Of a DNA stretch of 64,000 nucleotides, positions 13,248-25,303 are shown in pieces. This DNA is from Chamaea fasciata (lineage: Eukaryota > Chordata > Aves > Passeriformes > Sylviidae). The stretch is from the NCBI GenBank assembly GCA_029207755.1, contig JARCOQ010000002.1, positions 3,038,001 to 3,102,000 of the forward strand, read 5' to 3'. The notes beneath the pieces are model-generated. The model did not search any database. It was given only the letters and a program-made list of their open reading frames with translations, and was not told where the DNA came from. The position numbers were made by a program, and so were the translations under genes. The first letter of the stretch is position 1. Each line of letters begins with the position of its first letter.

Positions 13248-13345
13248 TAAAAAAAAAGCTTTGACATAGGATGATGAACCTATGTATTGTTACCCCTAAA
13301 AAAAAAGCTTTGACATAGAATGATGAATCTATGTATTGTTAGTTC
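13248..13345. repeat. 49-bp tandem duplication with a conserved stem
   Basis: Two head-to-tail 49-bp copies, each starting T-A9-GCTTTGACATAG. Within the first 44-45 bp of the unit they differ at only two sites, G to A and C to T. These two sites pair with each other: copy 1 has ACATAGG/CCTATGT and copy 2 has ACATAGA/TCTATGT, both around the same 8-base centre ATGATGAA. Both copies therefore keep a perfect 7-bp stem despite having diverged. The tails differ (TACCCC against TAGTTC). No known RNA family is recognised. Confidence 0.95.
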
Positions 13346-16300
13346 GTTGATTCAAATACTCAGTAGTTTGAGAGCTTCTGATATTTGAATTTGGACTTTA
13401 GTCTTTACTACTGCCCAGTCCATGGAAGAGTCAACCAATTGGGAAATCCTGAAACAGCAGCATCACTCTCTTTTCTAACATTAACCAGAGCTCTCAGGTC
13501 AAGATGGCAAAAGAAAATATTGATGTTTGTTCCATTCACTTGTTTTAGAAATACTTTGGCTTAATAGTTTTTTCAGCCAAAATTCAAAGTTTCTAAGAGG
13601 CTGAATTACAGGGTTTGACAATGTAATCACGTAAGAAATCCAAATTTTGGAACATTTCTCCCTCTTCTTCCACTTTTATTCAACATTTGATGTAAAGCTC
13701 TTCTTGTCTTTTGGAGCTCCGTCTGTGCTTCACTCTGTCTCTCATTCTATGTCTAGTGCTTCGTTAAAGCTCCTGGTCTTGTTTCAGCCATATTTTTTCT
13801 TGCCAAGATCACTTGCTACGAGTGATCTTGTAAAGTTTTCACGTCTTTTAAAACACGCCTTTCATTTTCAAACTGGCAGGGACGAATTATTTCTCCTGTG
13901 TGCCCATGAAATTGCTGTTGCTATTGCTGAGAGACCTGTGAGGACTCTTTTCTGCCAGCAGAGCTGTGTAAGGTTTGGAGCCCAAAATGGCCCTGAACCC
14001 TTTGGGGCATCCCAGTCCAGGGCTGACCCGGAAAATCCAGTGAAACTCGAGGATAAGGCATTTTTACTTTCCTACAGTGAATGTAACTAGATAAAGTGTT
14101 AAGATTTACACGAACTTGCTCATAAACTGTTTTTGCAGTTTTTGGTGTATTCACTCTTAGCCTGTAGGAAAACATCCTCATTCAGGAGCAGGTTAGGATA
14201 AGGGATATATGCTCTTGAACAATTGAAGCTGAAATGATGTATATCCACTTGCTGGATTTTGTTAAGAGTGCAGATACTGATGGATTCAAATCACAGGATA
14301 GTCCCTAAACCCCTCAGCTGTCTCTAATGCCCTTCAATATCCTGCATTTGAAGGGGATAGACTGCAAATGATTTCCACACTTTGAATTTCCTTGCACCTG
14401 TATAAATCAAATATCCAGAGCTGCTTTTTCTTTCCTCACAGGTGAGTGAGAATATCATCCCCAGACGCTGTGAAATATTTTTTTAAACACAAAAACAGGC
14501 CTACAAATCTTTGATTTTCTGTTTCTGGCCTACTAAAACAGCTGTTGATTGGATTTAGAAAAGAATTTTTATTAGAGGAACCAATATCAATAAAAGCCTT
14601 GATGGGAAGAGGGAGGGAGAAAGCTTAAATTGGTTTGTGCCCTACCAGCAGTGATGCATTAACCAATAATGCCTAGTGATAGACCCAGAGTGCCGAAATG
14701 TCACCCCTGCTTGAGGGGTGCCTGAACTGGCCATGCCTCACCTGCCAAAAGGGATTTGGTGTTTAATTTAAAGCTCTGCTCCTGCAGCAGAAAAGAGTGC
14801 TTAATACTGTGTTAGTGAGAGAGCACCGGGCATCCCGCTCAATAAAATAGATTTTTTTCTGCCCCCCGCTTTACAAATAAAATGAGAAAGTAGATAATGT
14901 GTCCTTTGCAGCTTTTGTGAATAGAAAATCTGACCCAGCAAATGTTGGCTCTGCCTTTTCCTTGTTAAACAAAATGGGGGAGACTGAGAACTTTTCACTG
15001 TTTTAAAAATCCTTCCAGAAGTGCTGATGGTGCAAATGATTCCGAGTTATTTTGAAGTTTTGTAGCTCTTTGCCTCTGACAAGCAGTGCTGGTAATGACA
15101 GAGCACGAGGTATTTGCAGCCAGCCATTCTTCTGATGCAAGAGGAGGGAATGATTTCGTAGTGGAGGATAATGAGGAAAGAATGAAGGATTTCAGAGCTG
15201 AAACCTTCTGTTTGTTGTGAGAAGAAAGCTGATGAACATTGAGCTGTCCCTTAACTGAGCGTGATGTTTGCCGTTATATTTTGACTGCCACTGTACCACT
15301 GCAGGTTACACCTCCAAAACTATCACAGTTTAGTAAAGTTTATTTTCTACTGACACCAATGTCAATTGATGCGGTTCATCAGGCAGAGAAGTGCTCTAAA
15401 TCAAGAGCAAAGCACACAGAATATTATTTTGGTGTCACACTGACACATATATTATATGTATGAAAAGTCTGGCTTATAAAATGTCTATTCCATCATGCAA
15501 GAACGTGTGAAAATCCCAACCCTACCAAAGATCTAGCACTATTATTTAAAACTGCTTTTGGACAATTTGATCGCAGTTTATAACTTCTCTTCAAATACTG
15601 TATAAATTAGGTGCAGCCCTTAATTTTATAGTATTTTTGTAAGTTTAGAAGAGGGTAAGCATTTAAAATATGGTAATATACATGGGTATAATCTCCTAGG
15701 ATGATTTATTTATAAGCAAAGAGGGTATCCCCCTTTGGAAAGCATTCCCATTCATGTGCTCCATGGTGACTGACTTGGATCAAAGACCTTTTCTGTGGAG
15801 GGTTTCTCCCTCCCCAGCCAGGGTTCATAATCACAGGAAATTAATGTCAGATTCTGTGAAGTCCTCTTGGAGATGAAAAGTAAAAAAAAACTTCTCACCT
15901 TCAGGGAAACATAAAATATTCAAGTTTTCACACCTTTTATAAACTCCTTTGTGTCAGGAACTGCAAAAATATATTTGTCTGTTTGTTCAGAAAGCCTTTC
16001 TTTCTCCAGGCAGTGTCTTGTGTGTTTGTGCAGGTTTTGTGATGTGATAACAGAAGTTGCAGCAGCACAGAATAAAAACTATGACTGAATATAGGGGCAG
16101 ATACTTCATACAGGTCTTGTTTTCTTATTTTTTTAAAATTCTTTTGTCTACCAGCCTTATATTTAAGCCGGGCATATTTTTGGAAACATGAGTGGGATTT
16201 AGTTTTCTAATCCTATGTATGAGTCTGTCCTGATTCCATTTACATTTTCATTGCCTTTTGTAATTTTTTCCTTCTTTTGTGCCGACGAATACATGCATGT

Positions 16301-18087
16301 ATATCTTTTTTTGCTCCTCGTTTGCTTGACATTAAGTATTGCAAGAAGCTTGGAAAAGATTTTGCTTAAATGTTTCAACTTTGGCATTCCAAATACAAAG
16401 GCAGTTAAAGATTTGCAGAAGTCAGAAGCAGGTAGAGATGGGGACCTGACCATTTTCTGCAGGACATAATCCTGTGGTCATTGTGGCCTTAGCACAGGTC
16501 CCTCTGGTGACCACGATTTGGAAACCAGGTGTAGAAGGCTTTGATTGACCTTTATAAGCATTGTTCTTTCATTTGGCCGCAGCAGCCATTGATTAGGAAC
16601 ACAGTGCAATTGAGATTCGACAAAGGAAACAAAGAGGAGGTGTTAAAATGAGATATTCTGAACATTAGAAAAGGCACATTTGCACCTTTTAGGGTAATCA
16701 CTTGCTTATTAATTAGATTTTTCTTTACTGGAGTCCCAAATTCCTGATAGCTGCAGGAAATTCAGCTCACGGAACTCCTTACTACATTTTTCTCTCATTT
16801 CTTAGAAGTTGTGCTTTTATCCACCAAATGTTACACGTTTTCTCTCTTGCGCTCCATTATCTGTGTTTACAAGCAGATGCTGCAGTTCAGAATAGCCTGA
16901 GGTGTAATTTCCTTGTGGAAAAACCCACCTGTGTTGTCCTTTAAAGTTTGGTAAATGGTGCTGTGCAAAGCTATTGCCAGTTCTCCTGCCTGAATTAACA
17001 TCTTGGAAACGCAGAGCAAAGACATAAATATCCCACCAATGGGGCACATAATATTCATAAAATTATTACTGTCGTACTGGGATTCCTCCCAGATTCATCC
17101 TCTGAGTGCTCCCTTGCTTGTTATTTGGGCTGAAGTTGATGTATTGCTGGATCACTAAGTCGTGCTTTCCAAAGCAAGTTGCCAGCTACATCAATATTCC
17201 TATACCTGGTCACATTTTATTTTTCTCACTGTATATTGATTGCAATCTTTTTCAATTTATATATAGCAGGTTTTGACAAAACCTCTTCACAGCCTCTTTC
17301 ATGTGTTCATGTCTTTTTTTGTTTTCCTATAATGCTGCAGAAATGGTATCTGGAGGAGGTGCCTGGGGTGTATTCATGTATTCTTTTCTTTTTGTTTCTT
17401 ACTATTCTTCCTCTTTTTTAAATCTTTCTACCTGTTATTTCTCTGAATAGCCAGTAAAAACCCCACCCCAAACCCAAGAACAAAATGTTACATAAATATA
17501 TAAAATATTCTTGTATTGAGCAGTAAAAAGGAAATCAAAGTTGAATGGAAGGGAAGGAAAGCAGAGCTTTGTCTGTTTTAATCATTTGGGGGAGAAGTGT
17601 CACTTTCAACATGAAATATTCTCAGCTTTCAGCGCTTGAGATAATTATTTAAAGAAAAGAAAAAACCTAGGTATTGTTTAAGAATACTTTTACTGAGCAG
17701 TAAAGGAAAGCTCAGGAATATCATTAGCTGGACTGGGCAAATGCAGTGATTGTGTTCCATGCCGTCAAATAAATATTTTTTGGAGAAGTGGGTTCTCCAG
17801 GGTCCTGATTTCTTGATAAAAAGTGTGCCTTGATGAATAGCAGATGCTCCAGCAGGGCTGCAGGCTGTTTTGGGAGACGTTTGAGTGTGCTTGCCCACAG
17901 TGGAGAACCCCAAATTCACGGTAGAAAAGGAACTCTGCCAAGATGTAACCCATCTCTCTGTCTAAGGGAGAATTTGGGATCTGTTGGAACCTTGGTCACT
18001 GAGAATTTAGACTTTCTGTGCTGACAGGCACTGACCGCCAAGCAAACACTGCATTTGACCTGAGGCCGTGGAAAAGGCTTCCAAATT
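13346..18087. other. Noncoding, no gene recognised
   Basis: Mostly AT-rich unique-looking DNA. The 147-residue plus frame at 13647-14090 has no Met-rich, signal or domain features I recognise and overlaps a perfect inverted repeat. The stretch 16530-16740 has a low-repeat, motif-rich texture of the kind seen in conserved noncoding elements, but this is only an impression. No RNA gene is seen. Confidence 0.55.
13804..13830. repeat. Perfect 10-bp inverted repeat
   Basis: The arms CAAGATCACT and AGTGATCTTG are exact reverse complements and flank the 7-base centre TGCTACG. It could form a hairpin in RNA or a small cruciform in DNA. No T run follows on the plus strand, and no function is known. 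Confidence 0.95.
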
Positions 18088-18522
18088 TGAGTGATAGCAT
18101 TGGGATTGTGGGTGTGTAGTTTGAATAGAAGTGTGTGATATCACAGGGTGCAAAACTTAGAGTTTAAGGGTTTAGAATATAGTTATATATATATAAAGCA
18201 AGGAGGAGGTTTTAGGGCAGAGGCTGAGTCCCTCTCTTTCACCTTCTTCTTCATGGGTCTGGGTGGTATTTTGTAACTGGGTAGAAAAGTCCGCATTGTG
18301 GACCATGGGTGATTGGTTATTGAGTTAAAAGTAATTTAGGTGTCATTTCTTAATTGGACAGTTTATCCTTAAAAGGCCTTGTAGAGAGAGAGATGGGGGT
18401 CATTTTTGGTTTGTTAGCTAGAGGTGCTGTGGAACTCATGGCTTGTGAGACTGTAATATAGATAGGAATTAATAAACCTCTGAGTCTGAACATGAAATAC
18501 CATCTCGAGCATTTAAAATGCA
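18088..18522 (+). mobile_element. LTR of an endogenous retrovirus, probably solo
   Basis: The segment has LTR promoter and terminator architecture on the plus strand. A TATA-like run lies at 18184-18197. ATTGG (reverse CCAAT) words follow near 18312 and 18353. A canonical AATAAA lies at 18471-18476, about 275 bp after the TATA, and the sequence ends in CA near 18521. The layout and short-word content resemble ERVL-type LTRs of songbirds, but I could not compare it with a repeat library. No primer-binding site or internal gag/pol sequence follows, and I see no clear target-site duplication, so both ends are approximate. The likely reading is a solo LTR left after recombination. It carries no protein gene. 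Confidence 0.6.
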
Positions 18523-19240
18523 AAAAAAAAAAAGATAAAAAGCTACAGGGACCTGCTGGGCTCAACACCTCCTCATCCCTCACAGCTGGCCCAAGTGCAG
18601 GTCTGCCTTTGTGCCTCGTGGTGTGGCCAAAAGCACTCCCCAGCCCCTTTCTGCAGCAGTGTGATTCAGTGTCCACAGATATCCCCACCCCTGGAACCTT
18701 GGAGAGCGTCTGTCCCGCTGCTGTGAGGAGAGGAACAGAAATTTGGGCTTTGGTTTGGAGTCCTCCGTCAGCCTCACGTTCTGTCCCCCCACTCTGACCT
18801 CCGTAGGAAGGAATGGAGGGGCCGAGTGGCCTGAGGCAGCACTGCAGACCCAAAACACATCCCAAAGTTCTTTGGGAGAAGATTCTTGGCTGCAGTGCAC
18901 CGGGGAGCAGCCTGAGTCCCTCTGTTTGCTGCCGACACCGTGAATTCCTCGCAGCGTTGTGTCCTCTGTGGGTGCATCCCCTAAGGCCTCTCAGCTCAGA
19001 CAGATGGCCAAAAAGGAGAAGGTTTTCTGGCTGATTGCTCCTGAGTTTCCTCTCCGTTATTTCCTCTCCAATTGTGCAGTTGCCTGGAGATCCAAGCATG
19101 CAGAGCCAGGCCTGTTCCATTCCTCCAGGACACACTGTGCTTTCCTCCTTGAGGGGATCATCAGAGATCATCCAACCCAAGCCATCTTGGATTTTCACAC
19201 AAACACTGAGACATCACCCACCTCCTGTTTCCCTCTCTTT
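18523..19240. other. GC-richer block with an antisense open frame
   Basis: After an A12 run the sequence becomes clearly richer in G, C and CpG than its surroundings. A minus-strand frame of 282 residues (18350-19198) crosses this block and then reads through the neighbouring LTR. Its residues show no domain, and competing frames of 66-119 residues overlap it on both strands. GC-rich sequence has few stop codons, so chance explains it best. It could also be the remains of a short-interspersed or exapted sequence that I do not recognise. Confidence 0.4.
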
Positions 19241-20451
19241 GTTCAAGGGGGGAGATGGAGCATAAATCATAAAACGTCTTTCCTTAACCCCTTTGCAGTT
19301 ATTTCCGAGTATCACTGAAGGCGCTCTTGTTGATGGGCCTGCTCTGTCTCGTGAGATGTTTTTGTGGAGGAGTTAGTCACACATTTTTTACCACCTGGCA
19401 AGAGAAATCAGGGGTTTCTAGATGCAGTGGAGTCTAAAATGATCCAGGGGATCTGAATGTACACCCAGGATTAAAAGACTCCTGGCATTGATGGCATCTA
19501 GGATGAAGACTCGTTATTCAGGACCTGGTTTGCAATTTGAGCTGCAGGCTTATCAACAGCTGAGAGCTCCTATGACCCCCAAAATTCATAAAGTGTTCAC
19601 AGCCCAAAGACATCGTGAAATTATTCCATCTGTGGTTGGGATGATTCCAGGCAAGCGAGCAGTACACTCGCACATTTGAAAGTTATTCTGATTTTTGATT
19701 TGTGCATTCTTGAGCTATTTTAGATGTCTCTCTTTAAATCTTTTTTCATTGTGTGGAGTGAGACTGTGCACAGCATGCTAGTTGTGTGGTGCATGAAATG
19801 GTGTGAGGGAAGGCAGGGCTCTGTTCCCAGTGGTGCTGTTGTCACCTTGAACAAGGAACCTCTCCTTGTGTCCCTTCACACAATTTTCCCTTGAAAATTT
19901 GACCTGAAAGTTGTCTGGAGCTTGGCTGCTGCTGTAATTAGGAGCAATTTTCAAGGTTCTGGTGCACCAGCTCACAATTAATGCTTCACTCTATGAATAC
20001 TGGGGGCTTCTTTATTCTCCCTTCCATGTTCTGAAAGAGATTTATTTGTTGGCAAACTTGTTCAAGGCACGCAGCACCAGCTTTGGTTTTGGCAATGCTG
20101 TAACACACAGGATATGGTGTGTTTCCAACTACAGAGTTAACTTGGGTTGTAAAACTTGATTATTTTCCATAGCTGGAAGATTTATTTTTTTTTTCCTATG
20201 GTCAGGGAGAAATTTTTCCCACTTACAGGATAAATTGCTATTGTAAATATGCTGTAATTGGATTAAATTGCATTAATGCTTCCTAATGCGCTTTTGGTTA
20301 GGGCAGTAGAATAGGAATGAACTCCATTAAACATTTATCCTAACAATACAGAAATGCTTTTTTTCCTTCTTGAAATCTTACATATTTAAGACAAACTATT
20401 GCAAGCATCCTCTTCTTTCACCAAAACATTTATACCAAGACCATCAGAATT
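19241..20451. other. Noncoding, no gene recognised
   Basis: Unique-looking AT-rich sequence with no repeat, RNA gene or credible exon. Confidence 0.6.
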
Positions 20452-20477
20452 AAAAAAAAAAAAAAAAAAAAAAAAAA
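20452..20477. repeat. A26 homopolymer
   Basis: Twenty-six A residues followed by GAAA. No AATAAA signal stands just upstream and no target-site duplication is evident, so this is not obviously a retroposed tail. Confidence 0.95.
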
Positions 20478-23199
20478 GAAATCTGTTCCACCAAAAGCAG
20501 TCTATCCTCACAAAAAATTGGGATTGAGGAGAAATTTTTTCAGAGAAATAAATACCCTGAGGTAGGATTTTCTATTGTGGTTTATATTCAAGTTGCCCCC
20601 AGCCTGTCATGCAATGTGTGAGCTTTAGTTTTCCTTTTGAGCAATAAGAACATGTGAGCAGGTCCATTCAAAATGGGATTCCATGAAAGGGTGATGATGT
20701 TTTCAGCAGTGAGACTTGCACCAGAAATAGTCTCTGAAAGATCATGGTTTTCTCATGCAAAAGTTTTTTTGCAAAACTTGGAAGTCTCCAAGAAGCAGAC
20801 TGAAAACAAATAAACAACCAGAAATGTAAATATCAGGATAGAAGGGCAGAACCCCAACTGATCCAGATCTATTTAAACTTTATTGATCTTTTTTCCTGAG
20901 CTGAGGATGTGGACCACTATATTTAACATCCATTAGTCAAAACTAAATAAAACTTGTAAACACGATTCTAGTTTCTAAAATTTCAGAGCCCTCAGCATTT
21001 TCTTATTTTTATGCATTTGATGCATCTCCTCTGTTTTATTAATGCCCTTCCTGTGGTATTTTAATAGACTTCAGGGTTCTGCTGAAGGGGAAGGCAGCTG
21101 CCTTTGGAAAGCATTCAAAATAATCTGAACAGATTTAAGGCTTCACAATGCTGCCTAAAACCATAAACAGCATTTCTGTTGCAAAACTCAAAGGTTCAGA
21201 TTTCTCAGGTGTATTAGGATATTTGTTAACATTTAAATGATTTGCTGACAGCGAAGTAAAAAGACCTTTCTCACTGCATCAGCCTAAGACTTGAAGGACA
21301 CTTTTTGTGCTGTTCCCCAGAACATCTGGCACTGTCAACAAATTGGACTGAATGGTAGCACTGTAATTTTCCCTTGCAGTTGAACCACAGTTTTGAAACT
21401 TATCCATAAATTTAGCTATCAAATCCATACTCAGGCACAAAAATAAGGGTGACCGGATGTTCAGGACAGGAAGAGATGACTGGAGACCAGATTTGGTTTG
21501 CATATACTGAGTTTTGAGTAGCACTGTGATGTATCTTAATCAATCAGTACTTGGAGTATGTGGGGTTAGTCATAAATTGTTAAGTTTAACCAGTTACAAT
21601 TCTGCCAAGTCAGTCTCAGAGGGAAAAAGGGTTTGGATGCAACCTATGAAAAAGCTGCATTTTCTAATCTCTAGCAAGAGACTTTGCAGACTGAAAAATC
21701 TGCAAAAGAGAAAAGAAACTGCTAGATAAAAGTTCGTTAGCTTATGGAAGGGCAAAATTGAAAAGGGAGCAGAATGAATGGTGATTATGGACCCATTGAA
21801 AAGCAATAAAAGGGAATTATTTGATAGCTGGAGGGGTAATTTAGGTATAGGGCCATCCAAGGATGAAGGAATTATGTGCAGAAAAAACTGTTGACTGGAA
21901 AAGAAACCATGCACAGTACAAAGAAACATAAACCACTAAGGTCTCTCAAAGTGTAAGGGATAGGACCGGCAAAAAAATCGAGGCAGATCGCTAAAAGATG
22001 ATTTTATTTCATCCCCACTATATCCATTCAATTTTTTGTACTGTGTATAGCACTGACAATTTTTTTTTTTTGCAACCTCTGCAGTCCTTGAATCAGTTTG
22101 TGTCAAATATTATGTACTTCCAAACAGGAGTGTTGTAAACCCAGGCTGCCAGCAGAGCTGCTTCTTTGAGGAAAAAAATGTGTTTAAATACCAGGATGGA
22201 TCTGGGGCTCAGCAGAAGTTCTCACAGATGGGTTTTCAGGTACAGTTTCCAAATCCCTCGAAAGCTGAAGATTTGTGTTCCTTGTGAGCTGGGAGAATGA
22301 AGGCAGTGCTGCAGGATCTTGGTGACAAGGAGCTCGAGGATGAGCTTCAGCTCCGCAATGTGCATTCAGCTGTGAAACCCATCAGAAAGTTCTAGAGAGT
22401 GGCTCAGGTAGGAGGGCAAGAATAGTTTGTTTCACTGGAACATTTGGATTTTTTTTTTTTAATCCCTTAGTAATAAATGATTTGTAATTCTCCAGGTCTT
22501 GAGTTAATCGGATGTTGTCAAATGGCTGTTGGTAAAATCCCCCCCCCCCAGTTCTGGGATGGGTTTGTGTAAAATAAATAGAAATTCTTTAGGTGACACC
22601 TAAGCAGATGCTGTGCATTGGGAAAGGGCACAAAGCTGAGGCACACGGTGCTCAGTAAAGGTCCATAAGTGGTCCTGATTTCTTCAGACTCGTTATCTAT
22701 TAAATACTTAAATAACATTTTGTTTATAAGGTTATTTGATGACTTCTGTCAAACTCGTGCAGAAGGTTCTTCATTCACCCACTACTCAGTATTCAGAGTC
22801 AAATTAAAAGCATATATTTAATGATTTTTCATTCATTTTCTGGACATATAAAATCAGGATCGCTTAGGCCATGTGGTGCTTTCCTAGGGGAAAAAAAACC
22901 CAAAACCAAAAAGGCAACTTTTCCTGATTTCTTCATGCTCAGAAAATAATTCTTAAAAAGAAAGAGCTCATCAAAACTTCAATCTGGACAGCTTCTCATG
23001 GCCAGCCTGGTGAAACATTGATTGTCCACTCAGTCCTTGAGGGAAGCCTGGAGACTGATCAGGGTTTGTAGACTCCCAGGTTTGGAACTTGCTGAGCTGA
23101 GCAGGTTTTTCTCTTCTGCCTTGCATTGTGTGAAGCTTTTTATTCACTATAAGGAAAAGCCTGGCTGAAGCCCTGCTGGGGTGATCTCCCAGTAAATGA
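20478..23199. other. Noncoding, one weak splice-flanked open segment
   Basis: Unique-looking. A T12 run at about 22060-22071 ends in a splice-acceptor-like site, followed by an open segment (22085-22239) ending in CAG|GTACAG. This is treated as a weak exon candidate under findings. A C10 run lies near 22541-22550. Otherwise nothing is seen. Confidence 0.5.
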
Positions 23200-23640
23200 T
23201 TTCCCAGGGTTCAGGGCATGTGACAATCAGCCCCGCGCTTTATAATTGTTTCTCGCTAATTGCCTCTCTCTCACACGCACCGTTGTTTTCAGCTCTCAAT
23301 TTGTCTCTCCCTTTCGTGCTGTCTAATTTCCCATTTTTCTCCCTGTTCCTCCAGTGTGGAAATGAAAGCAGGCTGTTCACGGGCTTGGCTTGCTGCAACC
23401 CAAAATGTTGTGTTGAACGGGCTGCCCGTGATGACTCTCAGTATCTTCATCTGTGCAGCACATCACGGGCTGAGGGTGCTGCTGCCACTGCCTGCCACCT
23501 TATTAATGCTGCCCTAATTAGGCCGATCAGTTTTAATTAGCACACTGTCATGTAACAATCTCAGAAAATACTTTGTGTAAGAAAATTGATCTGGCTCTAA
23601 TGCTAATTAGTTTGCTGGGCTCCCTACCTTATAAATGGGA
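23200..23640. promoter_or_regulatory. Candidate noncoding regulatory element rich in TAATTA
   Basis: Several homeodomain-type cores are clustered here: the 10-bp palindrome CCTAATTAGG at about 23514-23523, TTTTAATTAG at about 23531-23540, GCTAATTAG at about 23602-23610, and related words (CGCTAATTG near 23253, TTATTAATG near 23500). The sequence is balanced in composition and free of simple repeats. Clusters of this kind are common in vertebrate developmental enhancers. This is inference from motif density only. The 114-residue frame over the same stretch has no recognised domain. Confidence 0.22.
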
Positions 23641-23705
23641 ATTGATTGCTTCCCTTCAAGCCCTCCTTCTTTCCTATTCAATAATTCTCCCATAAACTCT
23701 GTGTT

Positions 23706-23753
23706 CTCTTTTTTTTTTTTCCTCCCCCTCACATCACTTTTTTTTTTTTGGTT
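23706..23753. repeat. Polypyrimidine/T tract
   Basis: Two T-rich runs separated by CCTCCCCCTCACATCAC. Simple low complexity. Confidence 0.85.
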
Positions 23754-25263
23754 GTCCCTGTGTCTCTCTCAATTAATTCTGACCATAACCCCATCTCTAG
23801 TGTAACCTGGAAAGAACAGGGCTTTATCACTTGCCAGAGAGAGCCTTCCTCAGTTAATTTTTTTTTCCTCTCAGTTTGTGTTTCTCTCTTTTTTTGCCAG
23901 GTCAGAGGCCTGGTATCCTCAGGACTGTTTCAGAGCCAGAGCTGACAGGGTTTGGTCACTCCACTTGTGAATCAAAGGCAGGAAGGAGCTAAGGCTGTAC
24001 CTTGCATCGAAGATTTATAGAGGCAGCAGCATCAACATTACACAAGAAGTGTTTCATTGGGTCTCACATGGGATTTGTTTACTGCTAGTAAACTGCAGAA
24101 GAGTGGAACAATGGGGCTAATAAACAAGATAAATCAACTACTCCTCGGTGCTCTTAAAAGCTCCTTGAAATTGGGATTAATTTGGTTAATTGTGAGCATA
24201 GCAATGATGCCTAGAAGAGTGTGAAAATCCTGGCTACATAAATTTAAAATGTTGTTCGGGTTCAGTTATGTTTTTGGGTTTTTGATAGAAAGGAAATTAA
24301 GAGGCAGAGATGAAAGCGACTGCTGAAATTTTGTTCGCTTTTGTTCTTCCTTCTAAACTGGTGTTCTATGAATATAACCTATTTGGGGTATTTAAAAGAA
24401 AAAAACACCCAAAATTAAACCGCAAACAAATAAGAGAAACTAACTAAAAAAACCCTGAAAGATAAAATGAAAATTTTATTTTTGCATTTGCCTTTATATT
24501 TTTGTTGACATGCTGGCTCCAACTGGTGTGGGATTAGGTGCGTATGTAGACGTAATAAGTACCAGTGGATCTGGAATTGATGTAATCAATTTGCTGTGCC
24601 ATGTTGGTTTCCTGGATGGCTGTTCATGCTTTGGTGTCTCCAGGCACTCTCCTTCCCACTAGGTATCTCCACCCTGGGGATGGTGTTTGGGGCTCAGCGT
24701 TGATATTTGACAATTACACAGCAGATACACACACAGAAGTGCAGGAAAAAATGTCTTTGCACCGTGTCAGGCCTGTACTCATCATTCTTTGCTTGTGTTT
24801 AATAAAAGTCTGGCCATCTTGCAGGCAGTGTTTGCAAAGCCAAATCCCTTAAGCTTGGCTGTGCCTGCACTTCTCTAAATCTGTGTGCAGAGCACCTTTT
24901 TAGTGCATTAGACATGCACACATCACAACCCATCTCTTTTCCTGGCCAGCTCAATATTTGTTTCTGCTGTTGCGGTACAGATGATGGGAAGGAAGCAGGA
25001 GAAGGATCTCTGGTTATTGAGTGATCAGTCATTGTCCATTTTTGCTCACAGTGGCATCTGTCATGTTCAAAGGTGACGTTTTCCTCCTTCTTGATGAAAT
25101 CAAAAATCCAAAGGCTGGTATAATTTGATGAATGTATCTGTGTCAAAGAAATACTCAGAGACATTATGTAGGATGTCAAATTGTATTTTTATGCAATTTA
25201 TTAATTTTGGGAATAGATTCTTTCTTAGTCTTCAACTAATTCTTGTTTCATTAGAAGAACTAC

Positions 25264-25267
25264 TTTT

Positions 25268-25298
<31 letters not shown>

Positions 25299-25303
25299 CC
25301 CCT
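25264..25303. repeat. T-rich tract
   Basis: A near-pure T run broken by a single C and ending in CCCC. A short Phe-rich plus frame over it is an artefact. Confidence 0.9.

Noticed and set aside
13268..13381. Possible C/D-box snoRNA (ATGATGA as C box in each 49-bp copy, CTGA at 13378-13381 as D box)
   Set aside because: The bases outside the two boxes do not form the required terminal stem, and no internal D'/C' pair is evident.
19130..19200. CR1-like words (GATCATCCAACCC) near 19.15 kb
   Set aside because: The similarity is limited to about a dozen bases and no adjoining CR1 body or 3' repeat is seen.
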